Shown one piece after another: positions 41,588-52,637 of a DNA stretch of 64,000 nt. Position numbers and translations under genes: made by a program. The DNA is from Cinclus cinclus. Taxonomy: Eukaryota > Chordata > Aves > Passeriformes > Cinclidae. Below the pieces are notes generated by a model that did no database searches, was not told where the DNA came from, and saw only the letters and a list, made by a program, of their open reading frames with translations. Positions within the stretch are counted from its first letter, which is position 1, and every line of letters starts with the position of its first letter. The DNA lies in assembly GCF_963662255.1 (NCBI RefSeq), contig NC_085047.1, forward strand, positions 89,896,259 to 89,960,258, given 5' to 3'.

Positions 41588-42589
41588 GAAGATATACTGC
41601 CTGGTTCTGTTAACAAGAAGTGCCGTCTAAAAGCCTTTCTGTGCCTGTAGAAGGGGACTGTGGCAGGGCTGTCCTGCCTGGCTGCACAGGGCCATAGCAC
41701 CTGTGATGCCATTAAGTGTTGTACTGGGCCTTGATCACTCTCACCCTTTTACCTATAATTATGCCTTTCTGGTTGTTTTTTTCCCCCTAAGTAACTTGAA
41801 AGGAAACCAAGCACTTTTTTTGCACTTTAGACCAAATGTCCTGGTTCTGCCAGCAAAGCTCATGGCACCTACTGAGCCTGCCTTTGAGTCTTCCTACATT
41901 GTGGCTGGGGCTATCCCTCAGCTGATTGTTAAATCTGTTCAGCTTGGGTGGATGAATAGACCTAAACCTGGATCGCAAAAGAAGTGGAAAAGAAAAATTA
42001 ATGAATTGTTTGTAACAACTTTTGTGGATGTTTCTGATATCTTGGGGTGCATTTGAACATTAAAAATGTTTTAATTTTCCTTTTTACTTTTATATGCTAG
42101 TTAATGACAAAGAAGAAAATGGTTGTTTCGGTAAAATGATCCCATATTTAAAAATAAGTATTAAACATTTTTCCTGCATCATGTGCAGTCAACTTAATAG
42201 TCTATCTAATTTTGTACTTATTCTTTTGCAAATATTTAAACTATTCCAGTGCAGTTTTAATATCTTTTTTACAGCTCTTGATGAGCTGAATTTTACTTCT
42301 GATACTTTCAGTTTGCATTTCTGAACTTAAGCTTATTGCTATCAGTTTTTCCTTTTCACAGAAAGGACCAGGGAGAGGCGACACAGAAAACCCCTAGAGC
42401 TTTTTACCTCACTTTTTTAACAGGTTTTTAATTTTTTGAACAGTTCTTCTTTTGTAAATGCTATATTGTAAAAGTAGGTTGCAAATTGTAATAAAACATT
42501 CCTTGTTTACAGTGGATTAATTTATTTAAATCTTTGTTCATGTTTATTTTTTATAGCTTTCCACTCATCTTTGCTTTCAGCTTTGGAAA

Positions 42590-43180
42590 ACTGACTCCCT
42601 GAAATACAGACAGCAGCATCTATTGATTGTGACTGTTGTCAGTTTGCATATCAAAGTAAATTAGATAATAATTACTTGCACTTGCTCAGCTATCACTTTT
42701 AGTTCTGTAATCAATGCATCCTAATGAGACCAAATAGTGAAATACCCCAAATTAATTGTCAAGCTTGTGCTAAAGAAGTCAGCTATTTTAGGTTGCCTGG
42801 GTGTGGAGGGCTTTTTTGCTCAGGTATCAGTTTGACACCTCAGAACCACATAGCTGGGTGATGAATGCTTGTTTACTACAGCTGTTTAGTTCACTTTCTT
42901 TAAAAGAGGCAGATAATAGTCTTACAGTAGTTTTTGATGCAGTGACCTCTTCCCAAAGAAAATGTCTCTTGGGGTGGGTTAGCACACATTATATAAAATA
43001 TTAAAGTGTTAAATCACACAAGCAGTTAGACAAAGTGGCCTTTATGTGGTCCTTCTCTGTTTATCCAAGCACCAGCAAATAGCCCAAGCAACAAAGCATG
43101 CAAAGGGTTTTACTGGTTATAACAAGTGGTTATAATTTGGGTCAGTTTGCTCTTTTTAAACCTCTGCATTTTGAGGTTTC
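42590..43180. promoter_or_regulatory. Candidate conserved non-coding element upstream of the NCK2 coding exon
   Basis: The block has several homeodomain-like ATTA words (ATAATAATTACTTG, CAAATTAATTGTC), a TTTGCATATCAAAG word, and a 9-bp direct repeat, TGGTTATAA, at 43114-43122 and 43127-43135. It has complex, unbiased sequence between low-complexity stretches. This call is inference from texture only. Confidence 0.2.
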
Positions 43181-46084
43181 CTTGTAACACTCATTAGAAA
43201 TATGTCTTCCTTGGTTTAGGTTTATGTCTTCCTTTGGCCTTTGAATGAAGGAGATGATATTTTCCAGTTTCTTCAAACATGTTCCACTGGAAATAGTTAA
43301 AAGTATATCCAAAAGGTGTGTTCTCTTTCACAAGCATTTATTTGAATTTACATTACTAGGATTTTTTTTAATGCTTTCTGAATTCTGCCTTTGTGCTAAC
43401 GTTTTACAAGTCCTCAAGAACTGAATAAAACAATTTCAAATGTAAAGATATGTTTTTTGATATCTTTATATATGTCAAAACTATTCATCTAGGCTGATGT
43501 AAGAAAACTAACCACACACCCACACATGCAACAAAGAAAAAAACTAGGTGAAAACAAAACCTCAAATTTCCTGAAACTGTAGGCAGGATAACCAGAGATT
43601 GCATCATCATAAACAAGAAAGCTTCAGATTTAGTGTGCTTCAGATGAAGTGATCTAATAGGAGTTATTAATTGCAGAATACAGTAAGCACATCCAGGTAG
43701 TATGAAATAAGTCTGCATGAACACAGACTTTAAAAAATTTATTTTCTGAAACTGTATTACCTTAGAGGACCGAATATTGCCTATTTGCCATAGCTGATGA
43801 AGGATTAACCAGGTGGGCACCCGATAGCCAGCCTGTCAGCAACAAATTCTGCATGGTCCAAAACACATTTTGATTTTTCAGAGTTTGGGGACAGGAGAAG
43901 AAGTTGTTCAGCCTTCAAATCTTAGAGAAAATCATGGTACATCATTAGTTCATTTTCCATTCTTCCCATGCAATTAATTAAATATCATAGAGTAATGATA
44001 TTTTACTTAATATTGTATAGCAGTTAGGTGTTTTATGTACATCAGTGTCATGTTAAAGCCTCTGTATCAATTGTCCCTTTTCTTTCAGTGTGACTTAGGA
44101 AGACATCCAGAATAGTCTATTATATCAATTGGCACTGCCTATTATTAGAATAGAATTAGATTTTTTTGCTTGTTCCCTTGGTGAGGGGTTAAATCCTCAG
44201 GTGTTACTGTCAGTCATTTTTCAGTCATGTTCCTTTTTGCAAAACAAATTGTGAACAAGGAGAGCAACTGCTTCCTTTCTCACTGCATCTTTACCTTCTG
44301 TTTGCATGGTCCTAACCTGACATAACTGTTAGCTTTCCTCTTGAGGGCAAGAAAAGATGCTGCTTTTCTACCCACTGGACCAGGGTATTAAACTAGTCAT
44401 AGTGTTAACTTGTGTCAGTCTATAGGAGAAGATTCCAGTTCGAGTGGCATGCTGATAATAGTTCTTTCCTATTTGTCATTGTGGGAGAAATACATTAGTC
44501 CTATATGGGGAGGGGCAGAGAGTGAGGATTGAAATCCCAGCCCAGTAAGAAATGGTATTAAAAATGACATCAACTGAATAAATCTTTCACATAAAGAATC
44601 ACTAGTAGATTTACAAGCTCATTAGAGCAAATTCTCTTAAGCTTCTCTATGTTTAAGTTCCCATCATCTCAAATATTACTTGCACAGTTCACTTTTAAAC
44701 ATGGCTTTAAAATGGCATAGGTATTTATTTAGTTAGTTTTTTTTTTTCCTGTCATTGCTAAGTTGTTGGATTGTTGATAGTTTATTGAACATAAACTTTT
44801 CCTTTCTGGACTTTCCTCTCATAAAGTCATACAGAAGCTACAGTACTAGATATTCCACCAATGTATGCATTTATTCTGCCATATGGTCAGTTAATGTTCC
44901 TCACCTGTCTGAGCACTTTCAGTACAGCCATAACTGTCTTAACTTTGGCTGAGTTTTTCTTCATTGCCTTCTTGGCTGAGCAATTTTTCAGTTTTTGCCC
45001 TCTCTTCCAAGGACAATTATGTGTAGAAAAATTTTCATGTGTGCTTCTGCAGTGGGGCAGCTTCCACTGGAGACAGAATTTTCCTTTTTCCTAACAAAAC
45101 CTAAGGTGAAGTAACCAAGTGGCTGAAAATACGTAAGATCAATCTAAACTATATTAGTTTTAACATTTCAGCAAAAATGCAGTGTTGGTAAAATAGGCTA
45201 GGTTTTTAAGATTGATAGCAGTAAAGAAATTGCTGGACTAAAAAGAGTTGGATTTGGGTATTGGTATTATAAGAATTGCCTTTTGAAGGTCTGGGTTATG
45301 GAGTTCTGTTTGCTCTCATTTAACGTGGTCTCTTCATTTTGGGTTGTTTTTGATTTTTAAGGTTGGAAGTTGGATTGCCATAGAAGTAAAGCAAATGACC
45401 ACTTGATATGATAATGTAAAAGCCAGGGTTATGTGAAACAATATTTTATGAAGGAAAGACTGTTGCATTTCATCTGTATGGAGAAAAGACTATTACAGTT
45501 TCTTGCATAAGTACTTCAAAGCTTTTCACTGGTGCTTTTTAAGTTGTGGAATATTTTTCGTTAAGGTAGAAGCCCACTCAGTATTTCAGCACAAGGACTT
45601 CTGAGCTTTTTGAGAAGGAACTTTACAGAAAGTTGAACAGTTTTAGCAGTAATGGATTTTCACTTTCTTGATGTGAAGGAATCTTATGTTGACATTAAAA
45701 TATTTGGGAACTGTGGTATATTTTATTATGCAATATGTAAGCAGTACACTAAAGAAATTTCATGCTTTTAGTCTGTGTCAAGTTTTTATAGTACTCTCAG
45801 ATGCTTTGGGAGGCTGTGTTATTGTGTTTTCTTTTTGTTTCCCCCCAAATCTCGCTATGTTGTCTGCTTATAATCATTTATTTGGCACATGGCTGTGTTG
45901 CAGAAGCATTTCAAAACTATTGCTTCCACAGCCTCCCTTCTGGGAAACAAATGTGTCCTTATTTACATACTAGGAAATCTTAGCTCTGCAGATGTCACAG
46001 GAAGAGCCATATTGTCCTTGATGGAGACAGACTAATGATGTAATCATAAGAAAGTTATTTTAAGAACTTTAATGTGTTTCTCCA

Positions 46085-46145
46085 CATTAAAAACAAACAA
46101 AACAAGCAAACAACCCCAAAACACAAAACAAAATTCGCTCCCCCC
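46085..46145 (-). repeat. A/C-rich low-complexity tract (T/G tract on the - strand)
   Basis: Units such as AAACAAACAAAAC and CCCCAAAACAC make this the mirror of the T/G tracts seen elsewhere on +. A shorter relative lies at 43501-43562. Confidence 0.8.
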
Positions 46146-47159
46146 AAAAGAACAATGCTAAAACTAAAAGAAAAAGAACCCAACTGAATTGTATACACAC
46201 ATATACAGCTTTAAATAGAAAAATGTTTAGCTGCAATTACATTATGCATTTTGACTCTAAATCCTGTCTCCACTTGGGAAGGAAAGCTTGTGCCGCTAAA
46301 CATGTAGTAAAACCTGGACTACTTTACTGGAAGGGGTTAAGTGTGAGCATGGTGCTCAGGAAAATTGGCTTCTCTATATCTGAATACTTCTGCCAAAATT
46401 GCATCTGCAAGGGGCCTGCTTGTGAAATGACATAATTTCTCAGGCATAGTGACAGTTTTACATGTCTACACTAATGGGAATTTAAGAAATCGAGTAGGTT
46501 TGAGCCCCCTGTCCCGGTGAGTTTCAGAGGGCTACAGTTGATGTTTTCAGCCCTGGTAAATAGTTTTTTCCTGTGCTTCTTGCCCAGCACTGTGGGGAAA
46601 GACTTGATGACTCTTACAGTAGGGGTCAATTAAAATTAATTTTTTCTTCAGAGGTATAGGAAGAGTTTAATAGTTTTGCACCAGTCACTTCTCAAATATT
46701 ATTCCTAATGTGGGTTTTTTATTATTAATATGATGTAATATTTATAATTTTTATTTGCCTGTATTGTGAAAATAACCTTTTTTAGAAGGGGAGCGTATGT
46801 AATTGTAACACCAACCAACTGCATTGATGATGTCCTATTTCTTCACGTTCTCCATGTCCCCAGGAATAGTAAGAATTGACCATTTTACAATTGCTGAGAT
46901 AAAATAAGCCAACCTAAATTGGAGAGATAGATTATATTGACACCGCCAGCCTCCAGAACATGTTTGATTGTAGTCCCCTGTGGCTACATCTGCTTATCGA
47001 CCTGTAGGCTCTCTGTCCATTTTATGTCAGTCAGAAAGCAGGGCAGCTGATTGAAGGCTGAGGTCCAAAGTTCAGGCTCTTCTCTCTCTTTGTCAGATGG
47101 GATTATTATTTTAGGGGGGGGAAAATGGTTGAATGGTTACTGACTTACTTATTGTAAAA

Positions 47160-47395
47160 CTATCAGTTCCACTGCATAAGTCACAGCCTGTTTGAGCTGT
47201 AAGGATTATGCTTCTCAGTTATTCAAAGCATCATAGCTCCTTTTTAAATTCATCTTGGGGACCTCAGCCATGCAAATGCATATTTGAATAATGTTTTAAT
47301 TGCTGTATGTTCTTTCTGGTTTTTAATTGGAGAATAAAAACTGTTCACAAATTGTTTTCACAATTTGTACTGTAGCTAAAGGGGGAAGTCTGTGT
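47160..47395. promoter_or_regulatory. Candidate conserved element with octamer word and hairpin
   Basis: CCATGCAAATGCATATTTG (about 47269-47287) contains an octamer ATGCAAAT. A perfect 8-bp inverted repeat (ACAAATTG at 47347-47354, CAATTTGT at 47361-47368, 6-nt loop) follows. Regulatory function is inference. Confidence 0.2.
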
Positions 47396-47978
47396 GTGAG
47401 TTGGTGTGTGTATTTACAGACTGCAGGAGGATATAGGTGATATAACTTACGTGGTGAGCAGAATTTCTGAATGAAGTTTGGTTTTTAATTACCTTTTTGT
47501 CACATAAACTGCCAGGTATCAGAGAAGATAGGGTTCAAAGACTTAGGCAACAAAATCAAGCATTACAGAAATCTTTGGACATTAATAATTTGAAGTAATT
47601 TTGCACCTTTTTCTATTAATCTGTAGTTTAAATGAAATTACACCTTTTATTTAAAAATCCCAAAATCTGCTACATTGATTTCCAAATATGTTCTCACCTC
47701 CTACTCTCTCTGTCCTCCTTCACCTCCCTCTCCCCCAACCCCCATGGCAGTAATTAGAACGTTTTAGATGACTTCTCAGAATTTAGAAGGTAAAATCAAC
47801 ATGTTTCAGTTGGCATTACAACATAGTTGAATGTCATTGGTACTAGAATTGGACTTTTCCTTGTACACTATTATACTGCCTTACATTGTTCCTGGTAATT
47901 GCTGGGATGCGTAGGAAAAGTGGAGGCATCTGTCTTTGTGTAGCTGACAAATAGCTTTGAAAAAGATCATTGTTCTTA

Positions 47979-47987
47979 CAGGTAAGT
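47979..47987 (+). other. Possible recursive or cryptic splice site (CAG|GTAAGT)
   Basis: TTGTTCTTACAG is followed directly by GTAAGTGAG, with the junction at 47981/47982. It lies about 760 nt before the NCK2 start-codon exon. The upstream pyrimidine tract is short and purine-rich farther out, so it is a mediocre acceptor joined to a very good donor. Confidence 0.2.
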
Positions 47988-48748
47988 GAGAGAAAGACAA
48001 CTCATTCAGTCTTAATGGAACTCTAGATGTGTTTCAGGTAGGGAAGAAGTGAAATCCAGTGGGTGCTCTTTTCCACCCCACTGACTAATGCCTGGTGCAG
48101 GACTGTGCTGAGCTGGGATCTTCCTGGGAACAAAGAGGGAAGTGAAGACTCTCAAAGGCAGTTCTGTGCTGCCTGCACAAAATGGCGAACAAAGGCTTGC
48201 TAAAGACAGTACCCTCTTATTGATGGCAGATTTCCCTTCTGGGTTGCATTACTTCTTGAATTATATTTTAACTTTCTAGTAAATGAAGATGGACAACTTT
48301 GTTTAAATGCAGAAAACTTCTATATGTAATATTAGTTTGAGGATGTGGAATGAGTGCAGAAGGAAAATACATTTTTGGAATGCTGTTATTTTTTCTCAGA
48401 ACTTGTGGAATACTTTTGTAATGTTATAGGCAAAAATTAAGCAGATTTTGTTAATAAGCTTTTGTTAATATATATCCATATCATATTTTGTATACTTGCT
48501 GAGGAAGTGAATGTAATACATTATGACTAGAATTTACTATCAAGATATTGCCATATTTTAGTGACTGAAAAACCAAGTCATTATGACTTCCCTTATTTTT
48601 AAAGTGGGTTTTCCCTAAATGGCATTCTCGTTTTCCCCTAGCCTTTGTCTTGCTTGTTTTAGAAGAATTCAAGGGAAAAAATGAGTGAGCATTATATGAC
48701 ATAATTTCCTCAGGATAATGTTTTAATATTTTGTTGCAGAAGGACTCC

Positions 48749-48820
48749 ATGAAAGATGACAGAAGAAGTTATTGTTATTGCAAAGTGGGATTACACTGCA
48801 CAGCAGGACCAAGAACTTGA
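48749..48820 (+). promoter_or_regulatory. Upstream ORF overlapping the NCK2 start codon
   Basis: An ATG at 48749-48751, 7 nt before the NCK2 ATG, opens a 23-codon frame in a different phase and ends at TGA 48818-48820, inside the SH3 coding sequence. Its context is poor (T at -3, A at +4), while the NCK2 ATG has A at -3, so leaky scanning should reach the main start. Ribosomes that start at the upstream ATG cannot reinitiate at the NCK2 ATG because the frames overlap. An overlapping uORF of this type usually lowers main-frame translation; whether it does so here is inference. It sits within the exon itself, so any transcript using the 48739 acceptor carries it. Confidence 0.6.
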
Positions 48821-48981
48821 CATCAAGAAAAATGAGCGTCTTTGGCTATTAGATGATTCTAAGACATGGTGGAGGGTAAGAAACGCGGCCAACAAAACGG
48901 GATATGTGCCATCAAATTATGTGGAGCGAAAAAACAGCTTGAAGAAAGGTTCTCTGGTTAAAAATCTAAAAGACACATTGG
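48756..48981 (+). CDS. NCK2: NCK2, first coding exon (SH3 domain 1 and start of linker); partial gene
   Basis: NCK2 is a cytoplasmic SH3-SH3-SH3-SH2 adaptor that links phosphotyrosine receptors and scaffolds to proline-rich actin regulators such as the WASP and PAK families. This exon gives the first 75 residues and one base of codon 76. The SH3 fold spans about residues 4-59. AKWDY (9-13) replaces the usual ALYDY, the RT loop is about 14-24, the ligand-binding tryptophan pair is W38-W39, and GYVPSNYV (49-56) holds the conserved P52 and Y55. A basic linker, [17 protein letters not shown] (59-75), follows. The start [13 protein letters not shown] is NCK2-type; as I remember them, NCK1 starts MAEEVVVVAKFDY and mammalian NCK2 has Arg where this has Lys47. 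The ATG has A at -3. The frame stops within two codons past the GGTGAGT donor, so the exon ends at 48981 in phase 1. The SH3.2, SH3.3 and SH2 exons lie beyond the window. Identification as NCK2 rather than NCK1 is near certain. Confidence 0.97.
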
Positions 48982-49127
48982 GTGAGTAATTTTGTATTTT
49001 GGAATAAATTTAGTAGACTTGATGACTTTCAGGTTGGGAATGTAATATGGATATAAATATTTCGTAACATGCCTGTTTGGATTGTCTTTATGCTTAGCTT
49101 GAGGTGACATGATGGGCAGATGATTGA

Positions 49128-49164
49128 GGGAGGGAGAGGCAGAGAGAGTGGGTGTGCGTGGAGG
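49128..49164 (+). other. Purine-rich intronic tract with G triplets, 146 nt after the NCK2 donor
   Basis: GAGGGAGGGAGAGG (49126-49139) and following AGAGAG and GTGGGTG make a G-rich patch close to the donor. G triplets near donors are known intronic splicing enhancers in vertebrates; a role here is inference. Confidence 0.35.
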
Positions 49165-51499
49165 ATCATGTGTAAAAATCTGTAATGTGTTTTCTTGCAT
49201 TACATCCAGAAGAAAAAGATGTTACTTTTGTTTGTTTGTCAAAGGTTGTATGTTTTCAGTGGCTGAAGAACTGTGAGTTTCATACACATATCAACTGCTG
49301 AATCCTCTCTTTTCATGCCAGCTCCTCTCACTTGAAAGATGAAGGATGTAAACTGGGTTGTTCAGCACAGCCAAAGCTGAATTACTTTATGAATGGGATT
49401 TTACAGTGTGGCTATGTATAGTGCCAGGAGTTAAGTTTCTGTGGTCTGAGATGTTCTGTTTACTTTCAAGTCCTTAAATATGTATTCTATTTTATACTTG
49501 CACGTAAAGTCTTCACAACAGTATCTCATACATATAAAATAATCTAGCTTTGATAAATTTTGTGCATTTTAAAGAAATCTATTTGAAAGTTAAGTGAAAT
49601 GTTTTTTCTTTGCTTTGATTTTTAAAGACTGATTAAAAAGTGCTTTGCATATGGCTAGAAAAGGTTATAAACATAGTGATAAGTTGTTGTTTTATGCCAG
49701 GAAAAGCTACTAGTGGTATTTTAGGGTGTTATGAATAAAACAGAAACAGGCACATTAGAAGTGTTTTGAGGGGTTTTCTTTTGCTTCTGTTTTGGTTTTT
49801 TGCCTGTGTTTTATGAAGTCATATATAGGGAAAATATGTTCTGTTGCAGACTGCTGTCAACAGCATGACTCTTCAATAGAAAAATTAGGATCTGGTTTAT
49901 TAGAAAGTTAAAAAGTTTACTTAAAAATAACATGGAAATAATATGTGAGAGATTATCCTGTGCCAATGTTGTTTCTAACAGGTTTTATTTCTTAGTCACT
50001 CCTTCATTACCACGTCTTCCACTGCTGAGCTGCCATAATGTGCATAGAAACTGGGGACTAGAGAATGGGTGGCAGGCAAACAAGGTTATCATAAAACTTA
50101 TCATGGTAATATTTAGTACCACAGCCCTTTCTACAGATACTCTTGGAATATACTGATGACAGTGCCAGGAAATGGGATTATGCCTTTTCAAAGACTTGTG
50201 TGGCTAAAATCAAAGTCTCAGTTGTGACATTAAGCTCCTTTTATATAGATCTATGTTGTTTAAAACATAAACTTAATGTATATATTTTGTCTGAAAGGTA
50301 CATTAGGAAAGGATTGCAGTCCTATTGGGATAGTATTTCAAGTGTTCATGTAAAATGTGGGCAATATTTGCTTGATATAAACTCATTTTTATTTATGTCC
50401 AACAGAAATCTATTTAAGGGAAGGAATAGAGGTGTGTCCTAGCCTATGCGTGTGTTTATTTTCAGTCTTAAAAAAGCTGCACGATGCAGGGTGTTTCCCT
50501 TCACTCTGGTGGTGAGTGATGAAAAGGCGTGAGCAAAAAGCTTGGTGGTTTAATGGCTGAGCTATCCCTAGGTGTCCCATCTTCCAAGGCTCAGCCCTTT
50601 GTGCACACCTGCACAGGTTTTTAACTTCTGAAGCGCTGTTAGGACAAGTTAGGCATTCCCTCTTCCCTTTCTAATGGTTTTCTTTGTGTGTTTGTTCAGC
50701 TGAGGAGGAAAGTGCCTTAGGATGAAGTCTGGCTTTTTGTGTGCTATCACCACACTTACCTGCTGAGTCTCATGCTCTTTTAAGCTAGTACATCCTGTGA
50801 CGCTGAGAAACTGCCTAAGGCATACCTAACTCACAAATGGATTCAGAGTATTCTTAACATCCACCCACAAGAGCTGGTGCTTAAGAGTATTCTTTTTTTA
50901 AGAGTTTAGGTGCTGTGAACTCCTTACCATAATGAAACATGTATGTGCTGTGCACCACGTATCTGTACAATTTTTTTTACCTTTCTTGAATCAGAGTCCT
51001 CAACTAAACTATAGTCTTTAAGCCTTTTCTGTCTTGCTGTAATTTCTCATTCAGAACAAGCAGAGCATGTGTCCTTCCTTAGGGGATCCATTGTTTTTAG
51101 AGGCCATAAAAAATGTACTCCTTCTTTTTAAACAAAGGCTTGCAAATTGCAAGACTGATGCTTCATCTACTGAAACAACTTTTGAAAGTTTTGCTTTTCC
51201 CAGTGAAGCAAGTTCTTAAGTTCTCTTCATACAAATATGTCTAATGTATCATCACGTCTGTGTCTCCAAGGATCACAAAAGTCTCATTAAAATACCTCCT
51301 AACCCAGCACAGTTGGCAATGGTGGTCATGAGTATTAGTCCTTAAATCAAATCTGTTTCCAACTTTGATCTTGAAGCTACTGCCAAAATATCAGGTACTG
51401 AACTTAAAAAAAACCCAACAAAGAGTCACTTAATAGTCTTGACAATAATTAATCATCAATCTTGTGAAATCTCAGGAGAGAAACAGCCACCTCATAGCT

Positions 51500-52450
51500 G
51501 CTTCCAGTGACATACTTGCACCCCCTTTCGTACTTGTGTCACTCAAGCAAATGGTTGTTCCCATGGAGATGCACTTTTCCCGGCCTCTTTTTTAATAGAT
51601 TACATTTCCTTGTGTTAAAAAAATAATTCGTCTGAAAGCATCGTTATCATGCAAATGATGTCATGTGTTGTCTGTGTGATCATCTGCCACTCTTGTGCTT
51701 ATCCATGGTAATTACCAGTGCTTGATTTATATTTTTATATTCAATAAATATGTAAAGTGCCAGCCATAGTTCAAACTGTGGCAGACCCTGTAGGAGCTAT
51801 AACTATTTAATTAATAGTTCCCCTCGTTTGCTGTTGAAGATGCATCATCTGAATAGTTGTTCATCTTTGGCATTAATCTGTGTTCTAAATAAACTTTATG
51901 CCACAAATTATGTTGGTGTCTTGTACACATAAACACCAGAAGTACACCATGGAAATTTGCTATCTTTTTGAAGTTGCTTTATCGGGAGATTTTATAACCT
52001 CATCAGAGAATTAAGTCATGCCTGTTTGATGCTAAAAACTAATTTTCCCAGGACTGTTGACTGTCATTTATTATATCTCAACCCTTGAATATTTTATTAA
52101 TAGTCTATCAGCTTTACCATTTTTTGGCTTGGGGTTGGTGGAAGGTTAATGGACATATGGGTACCTAGAATAGGCAGTTTGATGTTTTAAAATATCAGCC
52201 CATTTTTATCAATATCTTAAGGCTTCTTGAATTTCCATTTTATTTTGTCATTAAAAAAAAAAAATCAAATGTGTTCAGAGACAGCTCTCCTAAATGTGTT
52301 GGGTGCTTATTAAAATGCTGATTAATGCTTGTTTAGCATATGTTCATTAAATCAGTTCCTTGTGGACTGAAAAACAGCTCACCCAAAATCTCAAATGACC
52401 CCCAGTAATTTCTAAAGAGATACTTTAGAATCATCCTATACCTTTTTACA
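51500..52450. promoter_or_regulatory. Candidate conserved non-coding element in the NCK2 intron
   Basis: The block lacks low-complexity tracts apart from one A12 run and is dense in transcription-factor-like words: ATGCAAATGATGTCAT (octamer plus CRE-like half, at about 51650), TAATTACC, ATTTAATTAATAG, and GATGCATCATC. The look resembles conserved developmental enhancers, but conservation cannot be judged from one sequence. Confidence 0.25.
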
Positions 52451-52616
52451 AAGCAATAGCTTTTTCTACGCTGTTAACTTTGTCTTTGCCTTTTTAAGGG
52501 CTTGTTCTATTCTATCATGTCTTCTTTTAGTCCTGACATCAGGGAATTTTCTCTACCTTGTAACTTTCCTTAAATTATTTGGAGGAACCTTGAGTCTTGT
52601 AATTCTTCAATTGATG

Positions 52617-52637
52617 GATGTCTGATGTCTGATGTCT
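52617..52637. repeat. Tandem repeat (GATGTCT)x3
   Basis: Three perfect 7-bp units lie in the NCK2 intron; they could be length-polymorphic. Confidence 0.9.

Larger units (their letters stand above)
40461..48739 (+). other. Intron immediately upstream of the NCK2 start-codon exon
   Basis: This is intronic because it runs directly into the acceptor at 48738-48739. It contains a 27-bp imperfect direct repeat (41263-41327), a T24 run (41564-41587), A/C-rich patches at 43501-43562 and 46085-46170, a G8 run at 47114-47121, an 8-bp perfect hairpin at 47347-47368, and a CAG|GTAAGT motif at 47979-47987. A 117-codon frame at 41703-42056 has no recognisable domain and lacks convincing flanking splice sites. 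Confidence 0.75.
48740..48981 (+). other. NCK2: NCK2 exon containing the start codon (16-nt 5' UTR plus 226 nt coding)
   Basis: The acceptor is TTTTGTTGCAG ending at 48739, after a short T-rich stretch. The donor is G|GTGAGTAAT, with GT at 48982-48983, matching the consensus at +1 to +6. The 16 nt before the ATG are therefore leader, and at least one leader exon must lie upstream. A competing CAG sits at 48711-48713, 26 nt upstream. Its use would lengthen the leader and add an ATG followed almost at once by a stop. I prefer 48739 because it has the better pyrimidine context, though the choice rests on inspection only. Confidence 0.88.

Noticed and set aside
41703..42056. A 117-codon open frame on the + strand, followed within 450 nt by AATAAA-like signals
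   Set aside because: The peptide has no recognisable domain or repeat, the length is within chance for 64 kb, and no clean splice or promoter context exists.
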